Part shown: positions 1 through 9,292 of the stretch, piece by piece
Position numbering within the stretch: position 1 is the first letter of the stretch
Layout of the letters: every line of letters begins with the position of its first letter
Assembly: GCA_946902875.1 (NCBI GenBank)
Contig: OX336353.1
Coordinates: 20,225,151-20,289,150, forward strand
DNA length: 64,000 bases
Source of the DNA: Nematopogon swammerdamellus
Taxonomy: Eukaryota > Arthropoda > Insecta > Lepidoptera > Adelidae
Reading direction: 5' to 3'
Position numbers and translations under genes: made by a program
The notes under the pieces: model-generated
Told to the model about the DNA's origin: nothing
Seen by the model: only the letters and a program-made list of their open reading frames with translations
Database searches by the model: none

Positions 1-165
1 ATGCTGGGAATATCGCTACGTGGTATGGTGCTTAACGAGGCAATCGGCCGACGCAACAAAGTAGTCGATATTGGACACCAAGTGGCAGTGGGCTGGGCAC
101 GTTAGCCGAAGAGACGACGACCGTTCGAGTAACCGTGTCCTACATTGGCATCCGTGGACAGGAAA
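1..165 (+). pseudogene. RTE-type LINE reverse transcriptase, C-terminal fragment
   Basis: The first bases translate as MLGISLRGMVLNEAIGRR and continue for about 35 residues to a stop. This matches the region after the reverse transcriptase domain of RTE-type insect non-LTR retrotransposons, where MLGISLRDxxRNExIRRRTK is typical. The same segment, better preserved, is on the minus strand at 37866-38335. The copy is cut by the window edge at its 5' side and breaks off near 165. It has a frame-breaking deletion near GHQVA and cannot be functional. The RTE assignment rests on remembered family sequence. Confidence 0.8.
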
Positions 166-177
166 ACCTTCTTAATA

Positions 178-430
178 TTGTACTTTATTTTTTAATAATT
201 TATTAGGATGTCCGCCATGAAATAACATATAGTTGAGAAAATTTCAACCAGCTACACATACGGGTTGACTGTAGAAATTGCCTAAGGCAATAAGCCCGCC
301 CTTGCCAAACATTAAGTTCCATAAAGTGTATTATTATTCAAATTGTTCAAAAGCACAGCCCAGGACAGACGGACGACGCGACGTAGGTTTAGTAATAGAC
401 TTACATATGGATACGGAAACCTAAAAATAA
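178..430 (+). mobile_element. Family A dispersed repeat, degenerate copy with LINE-tail insert
   Basis: The sequence carries the family A landmarks in order: TCCGCCATGAAATAACATAT, GAAAATTTCAAC, GGACAGACGG, and an end reading GATACGGAAACCTAAAAA. The start of the family is missing. At about 260-352 it is interrupted by a stretch with the LINE 3'-end motif GTTGACTGTAGAAATTGCCT and AATAAGCCCGCC, also present at 33983-34080. Confidence 0.6.
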
Positions 431-587
431 TTCATTTTGCAAACAAACAACTGAAAATTATTTACACACGATAACTAAATATATTATTACGTTTATTTGC
501 AAAAAAGGCCACGGCTCAGAATTTTGCTCGGGTGAGAGGTAGACCCGGCCGCTAGTTTCAGCCGCTAAGTATATACCTTGTGTGTGT

Positions 588-866
588 CTGCTGCTGTGTT
601 GTGTTGTGTTGTGTTGTGTTGTGTTGTGTTGTGTTGTGTTGACTTGTGTTGTGTTGTGTTGTGTTGTGTTGTGTTGTGTTGTGTTGTGTTGTGTTGTGTT
701 GTGTTGTGTTGTGTTGTGTTGTGTTGTGTTGTGCTGTGCTGTGTTGTGTTGTGCTGTGCTGTGCTGCGTCGCGCCGCGTCGCGTCGCGTTGCGTTGCGTT
801 GTGTTGTATTGTGTTGTGTTGTGCTGTGCTGTGTTGTCCTGTGCTGTGGTGTTGTGTTGTGTTGTA
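588..866 (+). repeat. (GTTGT)n pentanucleotide array
   Basis: About 280 bp of GTTGT units. The middle, at about 732-800, has drifted into CpG-bearing forms such as GTGCT, GCGTC and GCGTT before returning to the pure unit. Open frames on both strands exist only because the unit has few stops. Confidence 0.97.
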
Positions 867-984
867 GAATGATGTGAGAGGATATTGTGTGCGCGTAGAA
901 ACTATAAAACAACAAGGATCGAAAATATAGCAAGTAGCTTTAAGGCGTGTTCGCGTTCACTCGTATTTCTGCCCCCAGATAATG

Positions 985-1195
985 AATATGTGACATCGCG
1001 AGGTCCGCCCCTCCCGGCGGCCCCTAGCGGCGCCCCTCGCCACGGGTGGGGGCGCCGGTGGTCCCTAGATCGATATCGCGACGTCCGCCGCGTGATAATG
1101 ACGAGACGCGACGCCGCGAGGTCGCTCCGCCCGCCGCCGGAGCGACGCCGATGCGCGCCGCGTCGCGACGCCGCCGCCGCCGCCGAGGTTGGTTG
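985..1195. other. GC-rich, CpG-dense island
   Basis: A block of CCG and CGC trinucleotides with restriction-like palindromes such as ATCGATATCGCG, set in AT-richer DNA. No splice-bounded open frame can be supported. A TGATAATGACG motif lies inside. It resembles the other GC-rich islands of this window and could be regulatory. Confidence 0.5.
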
Positions 1196-1223
1196 GACAT
1201 CCGCGACGCCTAGGGCTGTCAGT

Positions 1224-1346
1224 TGTCGCATACATACACACACGCTGTACACCGACAAACGGAGTAAGCAGAGCAATCGGTGCTGCGCTGCAAAAACTTC
1301 GGAAAATTTACAGCACAACACCGACGACCACGTTTAGCAAAGTAAG
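1224..1346 (-). mobile_element. SINE-G long type, 3' fragment
   Basis: Read on the minus strand this gives the tail of the long SINE-G type: a CTTTGCTAAACGTGGTCGT-like start, GCAGCACAACACCG-like core, CTCTGCTTACTCCG and a tail related to (ATGT)n. Better copies are at 31698-32027 and 44013-44345. Confidence 0.7.
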
Positions 1347-1552
1347 GCAATATAAATATGAAACAGCAAGTAAGGCACGAAGATTACTGCATGACTCCGT
1401 TTATGACCGTGCCAACACACTGTCCCTGTGTAACAGGTGGCGCAAATGTTTATCATCCATTAGTCCCATCAAGTAGTGAAAATTATATCGTTCAAAATGG
1501 CCTAATTTCAGGTATTTTTGTATATTTTGTATGTTTGTATTTTTACATTGTA

Positions 1553-1872
1553 AGCTTCGGTAGCTCAGTGGCGCGGTCGGTCGACTGTCGTTAAGCAACC
1601 CTGAGCGCGGTCAGTACTTGGATGGCTGACCGTGGTTCGGATTCCACGTAAACTGTATGTCCCTTACCTTCTTACCTTACTAGGCGCTCGGGTTGATACC
1701 ACCGCACTGAATGAAAGTTCGGTCGAAACGGCTATGTAAATAGTTCGGGTTTTCCGTCCAGTTCAGGGTAGCCGACATGAAATCAAGGGAAGCACTGACA
1801 TGGCACCTAGCTCACCCGGTGACATCACGGATGTTGTTGGTGATGTAGCTAAACGTGTCAGTTTCCATAAAA
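1553..1872 (+). mobile_element. SINE-5S, nearly full-length copy
   Basis: The copy starts with a tRNA A-box-like GGTAGCTCAGTGG, runs into TTAAGCAACCCTGAGCGCGG and TCAGTACTTGGATGGCTGAC, which resemble the internal control region of 5S rRNA genes, then GGTTCGGATTCC, which resembles a tRNA B box. The body follows (ACCACCGCACTGAATGAAAG, GGTCGAAACGGCTATGTAAA, TTCAGGGTAGCCGACATGA) and ends in an A-rich tail after TCAGTTTCCATAAAAAAA. It lacks the stretch GTTATGGGCT seen before GACATCACGG in other copies. Confidence 0.85.
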
Positions 1873-1954
1873 AAATATATTTCCTCGATTTTCCCATTAC
1901 TTTCGGCACAATAAATCAATATTCACAATTTCTTGTCCAAGGTTGTCATTCAGG

Positions 1955-2356
1955 GCTGCGAGAATCTGGGCATCGGCTTCTCATGCGAGAGGTCCGAGGT
2001 TCGAATGCGGTCGGCGTGTACCAATGAGTTTTTTCTGCCGAAAAAATTTACGTGCATACCTAAACCTGCTGCTTCACCGTTCGGAACCGGTGTAAAACTG
2101 TAGGTCGTAGGTCCCTTCCCTTGCCCCTTACTAGGTGGTAGGCTCTAATTGTAGCCGACTGGGTTGCTACCACCGTAATGGATGTAAGATGGCCGCATAG
2201 CAGCCTCGGTTGTGTTCTCCTCTAATCCAGTATAGCCAGCAATCCAGGGAAGTCTCCGGTATGCCACCTACCTTCTCGGAGGTGATATTGGCTGGTCGGA
2301 GCATGTGCTTTGGCCCCTCCGACTCAGCCACCCATATCGGATAACATAAAAAATAA
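1955..2356 (+). mobile_element. SINE-T, nearly full-length copy
   Basis: The head (CATCGGCTTCTCATGCGAGA, GGTTCGAATGCGGTCGGCGT) resembles a class II tRNA such as Leu or Ser, with a clear B box. The body has CTGCTTCACCGTTCGGAACC, AAACTGTAGGTC, ACTAGGTGGTAGG, TAAGATGGCCGCATAGCAGC and CTGGTCGGAGCATGTGC, and the tail is CATATCGGATAACATAAAAA. A small internal duplication (TAGGTCGTAGGTC) is present. The head is a SINE promoter, not a tRNA gene, since no acceptor stem can be formed. Confidence 0.88.
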
Positions 2357-2883
2357 CATAGAACCCAAAGAAAGAAGTCTGGATTGGTCAGAGCGTGTGA
2401 TCTTGCGGGTAAATGCAAATGGAGCGTTTAGCCACAGAAACTAAATAGGTAGTTTAGCGTTTACCAGTAGACCCACTGGTGGATCCACAACCCGTATTCA
2501 CCCGTACTCCTCTTTCAAGGCGCCGCTTTCGCTGGTTGGAGTAGGATGCAACACAATCAATCAATAAAAAATTTGGATTTTATTTTTTTATTCCAAAACC
2601 ACGGATCGAAACAAAAAAGTAAAAAGTTACTGATTTAGATATGTATTCAACAAATAATTTTTTTTTTTCCAAAGCCCTGATTTGGTCACGTTGCCTTAAA
2701 TACGTTTTTATAACTAAATTCAGAGGTATATTCATAATTATTTTCTATCGAGCGAAGTTAATCAAATCGTGTTTTCAAAAAGCTATCGATCTGCGCTGAT
2801 AGATGAAGTTGAAAATATGTAATATTATATTAAAACTGAATCTTTTGGGTAAGTAATAATGGCTGAACACTTCTTGAAATTCG
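2357..2883. other. Unassigned AT-rich non-coding stretch
   Basis: I see no gene here. A piece ending AACACAATCAATCAATAAAA at about 2550-2570 looks like the tail of an older insertion, but I could not assign it. Confidence 0.4.
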
Positions 2884-2932
2884 AGTAACCGGAACTGAAT
2901 TTTATTTAGCCTATCCTGTGCCCCGTAGAGTA

Positions 2933-3036
2933 CGCGGCGCGTAACTTGGCCGCTGTGCGAGCGGGACAGCGTTATACCAGCGATCGCATGCGTATAACGT
3001 CGTCCCTCTCGCACAGAGGCCAAGTTACGTGCCGCG
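2933..3036. mobile_element. Foldback mini-element inside H1
   Basis: The arms of about 45 bp are inverted copies: CGCGGCGCGTAACTTGGCCG at the left, and CCAAGTTACGTGCCGCG at the right. A TA dinucleotide stands before the left end and close to the right end. The related H1 copy at 11180-11778 lacks this segment, which shows that it was inserted. Confidence 0.75.
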
Positions 3037-3117
3037 CGCTATACTAAGTGCTTGTAATAAGTTTCATCGAATTCGGATGATCGGTTTAAGAGTTATGGAG
3101 GAACATACATACAAACA

Positions 3118-3198
3118 TACATCATCATCATCATCATCATCAGCCTGTATCGGTCCACTGCTGGACATAGGCCTCTCCCAAGGCACGCCACCATACAT
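3118..3198 (-). mobile_element. RTE LINE 3' end
   Basis: On the plus strand this reads (ATC)n, then CAGCCTGTATCGGTCCACTG, CTGGACATAGGCCTCTCCCA and AGGCACGCCACC. It is the reverse of the coding end at 28985-29130. It sits inside an ATACATAC run of H1. Confidence 0.85.
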
Positions 3199-3335
3199 AC
3201 ATACAGAAAAGATTTCTAAAAATCGTCAATTTAGTTTTAGTATCATACATAAAGTCTTCAAACTCATTATCTCATAAAACAAAGTAACTTACTCCATGAC
3301 CATCCCTTACAGATTTATTATCGTAGTATTGATTC

Positions 3336-3689
3336 ACGATAAGTACTATTTTCATGCATTTTTTGTGTATAAAGCACCTGTAATATAGCTATATATAGTT
3401 TCATGTGCCTGACCAATAAACGCTTTATTGATTTGATTTTTTATTTGACATACACACATATCGTCACGCCACCGTTTTTCCAACGGGATACCTACCTATA
3501 CAACAAGTCTCCACGCGCACCGTGTCTCCTGACGCACTCTGACGCTCTACCAAACTAGACAAGATGGCTCTTTTCATCCGAATTTCTTTTGCGCAAAATT
3601 GTCAGTTTGAGTTGTAGACTTAATGCCTGAAGCGCTGCAGATGTTTACAATTCACCTGTTTACAATGTCGCTTCTAAGTATTTATGTTC
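3336..3689. other. Unassigned stretch with a poly-A-like end
   Basis: No gene was found. CCTGACCAATAAACGCTTTATTG at about 3410-3432 looks like the end of a retroposed or LINE-type sequence with a polyadenylation signal. Confidence 0.35.
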
Positions 3690-4056
3690 ATGTCGAGGAG
3701 TGCGGGGGAGGGAGTTAGCGGCAGCGCGGGGGGGAAGGGGGAGGAATGCGTGCGTGTGCTAGTGAAGTATGCAGGCGGCACGCCGCGCGCCGCGGCCCAC
3801 TATTCCCCTATCAACCGAGCGCCGCCGTCCGTCGCGTCTCGCCTCCTCCGCGCCGCGCCATCCGAATTCCAACGACGCACGACGCTGGCCTTATCGCGCT
3901 CTCCCGACCCGCCCCGCCGCCCCCGCGCCTCCACCCTCCGCCTCCGCCGAGCCCCGCGCGACGAGATCACATCGTATGGAGTCTACTCTAGTCGCCGCCG
4001 CCGTCGCGCCGCCGCGACGCCGCCGCCGCGCCGCTGCCGCCGCAACTTTTATCCTT
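3690..4056. other. GC-rich, CpG-dense island
   Basis: The block is rich in CCG and CGCC, and several overlapping open frames run through it on the plus strand in all frames, which is what GC richness alone gives. No frame shows conserved domains or clear splice sites. Confidence 0.5.
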
Positions 4057-4060
4057 TTTT

Positions 4061-4097
4061 AACCCCCGACGAAAAAAACGGAGGGGTGTTATAAGTT

Positions 4098-4138
<41 letters not shown>

Positions 4139-4557
4139 TGTCTGTGGCATCGTAGCTCCCAAACGGACGGACCGATTTGGATGCGGTTTTTTTTATTAGG
4201 AAGCTTGTTTAATCGGGATGGTTCTTAGCTATGTTTGTAATCAAGTAATCAAGTAATTAAGTAATAAAAAAATTAAATATGTTAAAAAGTGGACCGATTT
4301 TCATGCGGTTTTTTTAAAAAAGCTTTAAATAAAAGTTAAATTACAAATTTAAAAAACCCCCGACCCTTAAAAAGTCAAAAATAATTTTCGTTTACTCACT
4401 TAAAGGAGTCGGGGGACCGCTAAGTAAATAAAATATAATAACTCCGAGCTGCGCGGGAATTTACTTAGCGGTCTACCGACTCCTTTAAGTGAGTAAACGA
4501 AAATTATTTTTGACTTTTTAAGGGTCGGGGGTTTTTTAAATTTGTAATTTAACTTTT
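4061..4557 (+). mobile_element. Family E hairpin element, full copy
   Basis: The element starts AACCCCCGACGAAAAAAACG, has a (GT)n tract at 4100-4137, then CATCGTAGCTCCCAAACGGA and CCGATTTGGATGCGG. It ends in a large hairpin with arms 4331-4429 and 4459-4557, centred on 4444. The arms are nearly identical over 99 bases, and each includes AAAGGAGTCGG or its reverse. Other copies are at 35455-35918, 44528-44958, 45257-45410 and 48960-49185. No ORF is present, so it depends on proteins made elsewhere. Confidence 0.85.
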
Positions 4558-4559
4558 CC

Positions 4560-4893
4560 TTTTTTTTTTCATGGATACTGACACGGTTGGCTACATCACC
4601 TACAACATCCGTGATGTCAGCCCATAACACCGGGTGAACTTGGTGCCACGTCAGTACTTCCCTTCGGTCGTGCCGGCTACACTGAACTGGACGGGAAACA
4701 CGAACTATTTATATAGGCTTTTCGACCGACCTTTCATTCAGTGCGGTGGTATCAACCCGAGCGGGTTTAACCCTACCACCTAATAATATAAGAAGGGAGT
4801 CATATACCTTTGTCGCCTTTTACGACATACACGGGGAGAGATGCAGTGGGGCTATTCTTTCAAAGTACCGGCCCCACACGGTACATCTCCGGT
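4560..4893 (-). mobile_element. SINE-G head on SINE-5S body
   Basis: Read on the minus strand the copy begins GTACCGTGTGGGGCCGGTAC, continues with GTCGTAAAAGGCGACAAAGG and the shared body (GGTTGATACCACCGCACTGA, CAGTTCAGTGTAGCCGGCAC, GACATCACGGATGTTGTAGG), and ends in an A-rich tail next to family E. Confidence 0.88.
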
Positions 4894-5405
4894 GACTTTC
4901 GCTAAAATGATGTTTGATTTTCATACTGACTATACATTGCTTATGTTTACATGGCACGCAGGCGCCGCGGCGGTGGCTGGGAGAAAACGGCCGCCGATCG
5001 CTATTCTGTGACTGCATACGTCACCTTACTGTGTAGATAGATGCTAACTATATTATACCTAACTTGGTTAAAACGTAATCTTACAAAGTAACACCTCAAA
5101 TCTGTTTCTAAATATGTACATGAATGACTACAATAATTTGTCTCACGTGCGGAGACAGTGTGCAGTGTGCACCCATTTTGGTGACTTGTATTTTATGTTT
5201 ATTCGTCCGCCTACCCGGCTCCCTGGTCCGGAGAACCGAGAAACCGATCATTGGATGGATCGGAGCGAACCCGGTTCGTGTTAGGTAGACAAGCCAATAG
5301 CCAAACATATTCAAAGCTCTGTCTTAAAAGTTCTACCCTATCTGGCACACGCTGCTCCGCTGCCAATTTTGCATATAATATTAAATTCAGTGTAATAAAT
5401 TTATT
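4894..5405. other. Unassigned non-coding stretch
   Basis: I see no gene, RNA or tandem repeat. The part at 5215-5400 has the look of an old LINE fragment but no recognisable peptide. Confidence 0.3.
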
Positions 5406-5619
5406 TTTATGGAAACTGAAACGGTTGGCTACATCACCTACAACATCCGTGATGTCAGCCCATAACACCGGGTGAGCTAGGTGCCATGTCAGTGCTTACC
5501 TTCGGTCGTGCCGGCTACACTGAACTGGACGGAAAACACTAACTATTTACGTAGCCGTTTCGACCGTCGTTTCATTCAGTGCGGTGGTGCACCAACCCGG
5601 GCGGGTTGAACCCTACCAC
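5406..5619 (-). mobile_element. SINE-5S body, interrupted copy
   Basis: The A-rich tail and body are read on the minus strand (TGATGTAGCCAACCGTTTCA, AGTGTAGCCGGCACGACCGA). The copy stops at the border of the 967-bp hAT-like insertion, whose target duplication CCTACCAC lies inside the SINE body. Confidence 0.85.
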
Positions 5620-6586
5620 CAGTGGCGGCTGGCCCTTAAGTGCGCTCGTGCGCCGCACTACCACAAAATATAGCGCCTTCACCCGAAAGAAATAAATCAA
5701 TTAAAATATTAAACATTCTCCATGATTGTCACCGATCGAAGTAAAAATATCAAACTGAATTCGTTCCTATTTCCTAGACAACAAGGCACGATTTTGCTGT
5801 ACGTAATACGTACTACATACGACGTATCGCCGCCGAGCTCGCCGCCGAGCTCGCCGCCGAGTGCATTACAAAACACCGCGAACGTCTACTATGAGAAAAT
5901 GTCAAACGCCGCTGCCCCGCCGCGTGAAACAAAACACTCTTCATACGATTATGTGTGGAACAAGGTTGCATTCTGCGTGTGACACACGACGGAAAAAGAA
6001 GGACAGTATATTGTGGAAAGACGCGCGTGCGACACGTCGCGGGCGATTCGTTCTGCTTGTGAGTCCGTCTGCTGCGCTGTCATGTGATGATGTCACATAC
6101 CCGTTAGCGCGCGAATATTTAAAATGGAATATGGTTAGGTTTTGTGGTTTCTGTCGCGTGATACTGTGAATTAAGTGGTGCCGATATTTGCCTAAGCGTT
6201 GGATAAAGGTAAGGCTTTACAATCAGGTGATCCCGGGTTCAATTCCTACTTTTGAAATGCTTTTATTTTTATATACTTTTTGAAGTATTTTTGGGACATT
6301 ACTACTGTTTTCTTTTTGAAAGCTGCAGTAGTGTTGTGGTCTATGGGTGTGTTCATAAAGGTACTAAAATGAGTTAAAAACTTGTTTGGATTTTTTTTTC
6401 TTGTTTTTTTGCAACTCATTGATTGTCTTAAGAATATTCATGCTAGGTACGTACGCAGGCGTTTAAAAAATTCGTAAGTCCCGATCTTAAAATAACATGA
6501 CGGGAATGTGTTGGGAAATTTGGTATTTAAGTACCTAGGTAGGTACTTAGCGCACTGCCGGTCACGTAAGTCACCAGCCGCCACTG
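5620..6586. mobile_element. hAT-like DNA transposon, non-autonomous, 967 bp
   Basis: The ends are CAGTGGCGGCTGG and its exact reverse complement, CCAGCCGCCACTG. They are flanked by a perfect 8-bp duplication, CCTACCAC, at 5612-5619 and 6587-6594. Terminal CAGTGGCG and an 8-bp duplication are typical of the hAT superfamily. No transposase frame survives: the longest frames are short and GC-driven. The interior holds a triplicated GAGCTCGCCGCC motif at 5830-5860 and a tRNA B-box-like GATCCCGGGTTCAATTCCTA at about 6230-6249. Confidence 0.92.
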
Positions 6587-6599
6587 CCTACCACCACAC

Positions 6600-7017
6600 T
6601 GTGGTGATTCAAATATAATAAGATTCCTATACTAAATAATCTATTATCATATCTAAAAACAATAATAATATTAATAAAATACCATCAGTAGCTTGGGTTC
6701 GCCCCGCCGCCGCCGCCGGTGATGGTGGAAACTCCATTTCTTTTTTGCATCAATTTTACATTTTAATGTTTATTTGTAAATAAGGTAAAAATTTAAAATT
6801 GTTATAAAAAGAAAATGTGTGAATAAAAAAATTTAAAGAAAGAAAACTGTGTTATTTATCTTCATAAAAAAAGGTAAACATATTGAGGATAACCAGCTTA
6901 GCTGACGGGACGTACATAGATTCTGGACGAGAACTGCAGCGCGATTTGCAAGCACCCCCATTTTTATTCCCACAAAACAACCATGAATGGGTAAATCAGC
7001 GAGCACATTTCACAAGT
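6600..7017. other. AT-rich stretch without a supported gene
   Basis: This holds A- and T-rich sequence with a short CCG repeat at 6703-6718. A small open frame at 6883-7071 has no support as a gene. Confidence 0.35.
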
Positions 7018-7142
7018 ATAGCCAGCAATACAAGGAAGCCTCCGGTATGGCACCTCCCTTCTCGGAGGTGACATCGGCTGGTCGGAGCATGTGCTTGGGC
7101 CCCTCCGACTCAGCCATCCATACCGGATTACATAAAAAAAAA
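7018..7142 (+). mobile_element. SINE-T 3' portion
   Basis: The copy starts within the body at TATAGCCAGCAATAC, contains CTCCGGTATGGCACCTCCC and CTGGTCGGAGCATGTGC, and ends CATACCGGATTACATAAAAA. The head is absent, as in a 5'-truncated retroposon. Confidence 0.88.
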
Positions 7143-7183
7143 ATTATCACCTACTGGTTTAGTTTGAAACAACGAATATATTG

Positions 7184-7495
7184 TACCGTGTGGGGCCGGT
7201 ACTTTAAAAGAATAGCCCCACTGCATCTCTCCCCGTGTATGTCGTAAAAGGCGACTAAGGGATATGACTCCCTTCTTATATTACTAGGTGGTAGGGTTTA
7301 ACCCGCCCGGGTTGGTACCACCGCACTGAATGAAAGGTCGGTCGAAACGGCTATGTAAATAGTTTGTGTTTTCCGTCCAGTTCAGTGTAGCCGGCACGAC
7401 CGAAGGGAAGCACTGACGTGGCACCAAGTTCACCCGGTGTTATGGGCTGACATCACGGATGTTGTAGGTGATGTAGCCAACCGTGTCAGTTTCAA

Positions 7496-7502
<7 letters not shown>
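7184..7502 (+). mobile_element. SINE-G head on SINE-5S body, full copy
   Basis: Begins GTACCGTGTGGGGCCGGTAC, has GTCGTAAAAGGCGACTAAGG, then the shared body with GTTGGTACCACCGCACTGAA, GGTCGAAACGGCTATGTAAA and GACATCACGGATGTTGTAGG. The tail passes into an (AT)n run at 7505-7530. Confidence 0.92.
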
Positions 7503-7527
<25 letters not shown>

Positions 7528-7530
7528 TTT

Positions 7531-8095
7531 TATTTTCAAATGCAAGCTCTCTCCATACCACAACGCGCCCTGGCGACGCTCGCGAGACGCGGCGCGCTGC
7601 TAAAATGGCCGCGTTTCGATACACATCAGCTAATGAGGGTCCGGTACGTACGCACCGGGGACGGACGGACCCGTCGCCAATATAGTGTGTACCTTACGCG
7701 TGTGTACCCACCGAGGTACCCACTCTGTAGTCTGTCCACTCCGCCATGCCCGCTATCTCCTTGTATGAGTAGGTACCTACGTATAATTTATGAGTATGAG
7801 ACACTTTAAGCTTCTGCAAGATATTTCATTTCATTTCAATTATTCGTTTCAGTATTAGGTTCTACACCGGTACCCTTGAGTTCGTCACAAATTAAATACT
7901 GGAAGCCGGCGTGTCAGTGTCGTCACCACGGACGCAATCTGCGCCCACACTCCCTCCACCCACGCGCACGTGATCTACCTCGCCCGCAGACCAGCACGAC
8001 GCATCCTGGTCACTAATGGCACCCTCACAAACACAAGCGGTGGAAGTAATACGTATTTTTTAATGGTTGGCTTAAATATTAACTGAACATAACTT
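7531..8095. other. Unassigned stretch
   Basis: Mixed-composition DNA without a supported gene. The 108-aa and 82-aa plus-strand frames here start in the SINE tail and AT repeat, so they are fortuitous. Confidence 0.35.
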
Positions 8096-8097
8096 AA

Positions 8098-8368
8098 AAA
8101 CCGGCCAAGTGCGAGTCGGACTCGCGCACCGAGGTTTCCGCACCACAAAAGAAAAACATTGAAAAAAAACACGTTTCTTATACGGGAATCCCCCTTAATT
8201 TTTTACTTTTTCTATTTTTTATTATTAGTTGGAATATCCGCCATAACAACACATTCTGTGAAAATTTCAACGTGCTACGGTATTTCCAAAGATACAGCAG
8301 TAGGACAGACAGCATAGGCTTAGTGGATAATAGGCTTCCGTACGGGATAAGGAAACCTAAAAAATGCT
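8098..8368 (+). mobile_element. Family A copy, shortened
   Basis: Starts ACCGGCCAAGTGCGAGTCGG and ACTCGCGCACCGAGG, lacks the segment with CATCTATGGCG, then has GAAAATTTCAAC, a short GACAGACAGC stretch, and ends CGGGATAAGGAAACCTAAAAA. Confidence 0.88.
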
Positions 8369-8585
8369 AAAACAAGCTCGTATTTTATGTGATTTGTAGG
8401 TTATTTTTATTCTTTAATGCAAATTGTTTTTATTGGTGCATGACTTAAGTAAGTATGTAAGAATTATTTTTAATATTTATTTTAATGATGGGTATGATAT
8501 TGTTGTAAATTTGTTTTATGGTTTTAGCTTAATTTCTATAATTTTATTTTATTTAATGTTGTCTATCTTTCTATCTTATATTATA

Positions 8586-8830
8586 CAAGCTGTGCCCGCG
8601 GCTCCGCCCGCTCTCATATTTCACTTCACTGCTAACCTCATAAGCCATTTAGCGTGATAGTAAGTAGCCTATAGTTGATGGGAAGAATCAAGCTATCCGT
8701 AGATTTTTTTTTATTAAAATCGGTTCGGTGGTTCTCGAGTTATAAGCGGACAGACAGACATACACTCAGACACTCAGACACTCAGACAGAAAGCAGACGT
8801 TGGATTTTATTATAGGTAAGTAAGGAAGGA
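8586..8830 (-). mobile_element. Helitron-like element H2
   Basis: Read on the minus strand it starts TCCTTCCTTACTTACCTATA, has CTCGAGAACCACCGAACCGA and ends GAGCGGGCGGAGCCGCGGGC followed by ACAGCTTG, where the usual Helitron end CTAG has changed to CTTG. A close copy on the plus strand is at 11491-11716. A GGATAA/GGAAG simple repeat follows at 8821-8882. Confidence 0.7.
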
Positions 8831-8889
8831 TAAGGATAAGGATAAGGATAAGGAAGGAAGGAAGGAAAGGAAGGAAGGATAAGAGCAAC

Positions 8890-9290
8890 ATGTCTACGTA
8901 ATACTATCGACAATTGCCTCTGCGAGACAGATTTTTCTAGTGTAGACAGCCGACGCGCGGTGCCTAATACTTCAAAGGAAGATCAGACACAGCCAATAAC
9001 ACCACTCCTCTCGAAACCACACTCAGAGAGGCGCCATGCCGGTTATGTGGCGGACAAAGAGGTCGTCGTCTAATTTATTGACACGTCTTTTGAAGGTCCC
9101 CGGGTGGGGATCGTTCCATATTTTCGCCGTACGAACCAGGAGAGATTTCAAAAAACGATGTGTTCTTAGAAGTTGGGTGTCAACAACATTATGGATGTTC
9201 CGAGCGAGTCCGGCGGGTGTGTCGCAGGAGGGATGAAACAAGCCAATTCATCAGAACACCGTACATGGTAGTACCTATAAAACAGGTTAA
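8890..9290 (-). pseudogene. Jockey-like LINE, C-terminal ORF2 end and 3' region
   Basis: The minus strand from 9241 to 9023 encodes a peptide with RTAKIWNDP, HPGTFKRRVNKL, close to the conserved end of many insect LINE reverse transcriptases (RTAxxWNxLP...FKxRVNxxL). A short deletion removes the usual LP...FP segment. About 130 bases of 3' region follow, with similarity to 61865-62125 (GTGGTTTCGAGAGGAG). It is 5'-truncated and inactive. Clade assignment is uncertain. Confidence 0.7.
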
Positions 9291-9292
9291 GG

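Larger units (their letters stand above)
2884..3335 (-). mobile_element. Helitron-like element H1 with two nested insertions
   Basis: The copy shares GTAACCGGAACTGAATTTTA, TTCGGATGATCGGTTTAAG, GTTATGGAGGAACATA and CCATCCCTTACAGATTTATT with copies at 11180-11778 and 45476-45843. The latter ends in GCGAGCGAAGCCACGGGC followed by CTAG, the usual 3' end of lepidopteran Helitrons. Inside lie a 104-bp foldback and a LINE tail. Confidence 0.65.

Noticed and set aside
565..933. Open frames of 73-122 codons on both strands in the GTTGT array
   Set aside because: Translation of a simple repeat.
7505..7530. (AT)n run as a possible regulatory or origin feature
   Set aside because: It directly extends the A-rich tail of a SINE, a common place for microsatellite growth.
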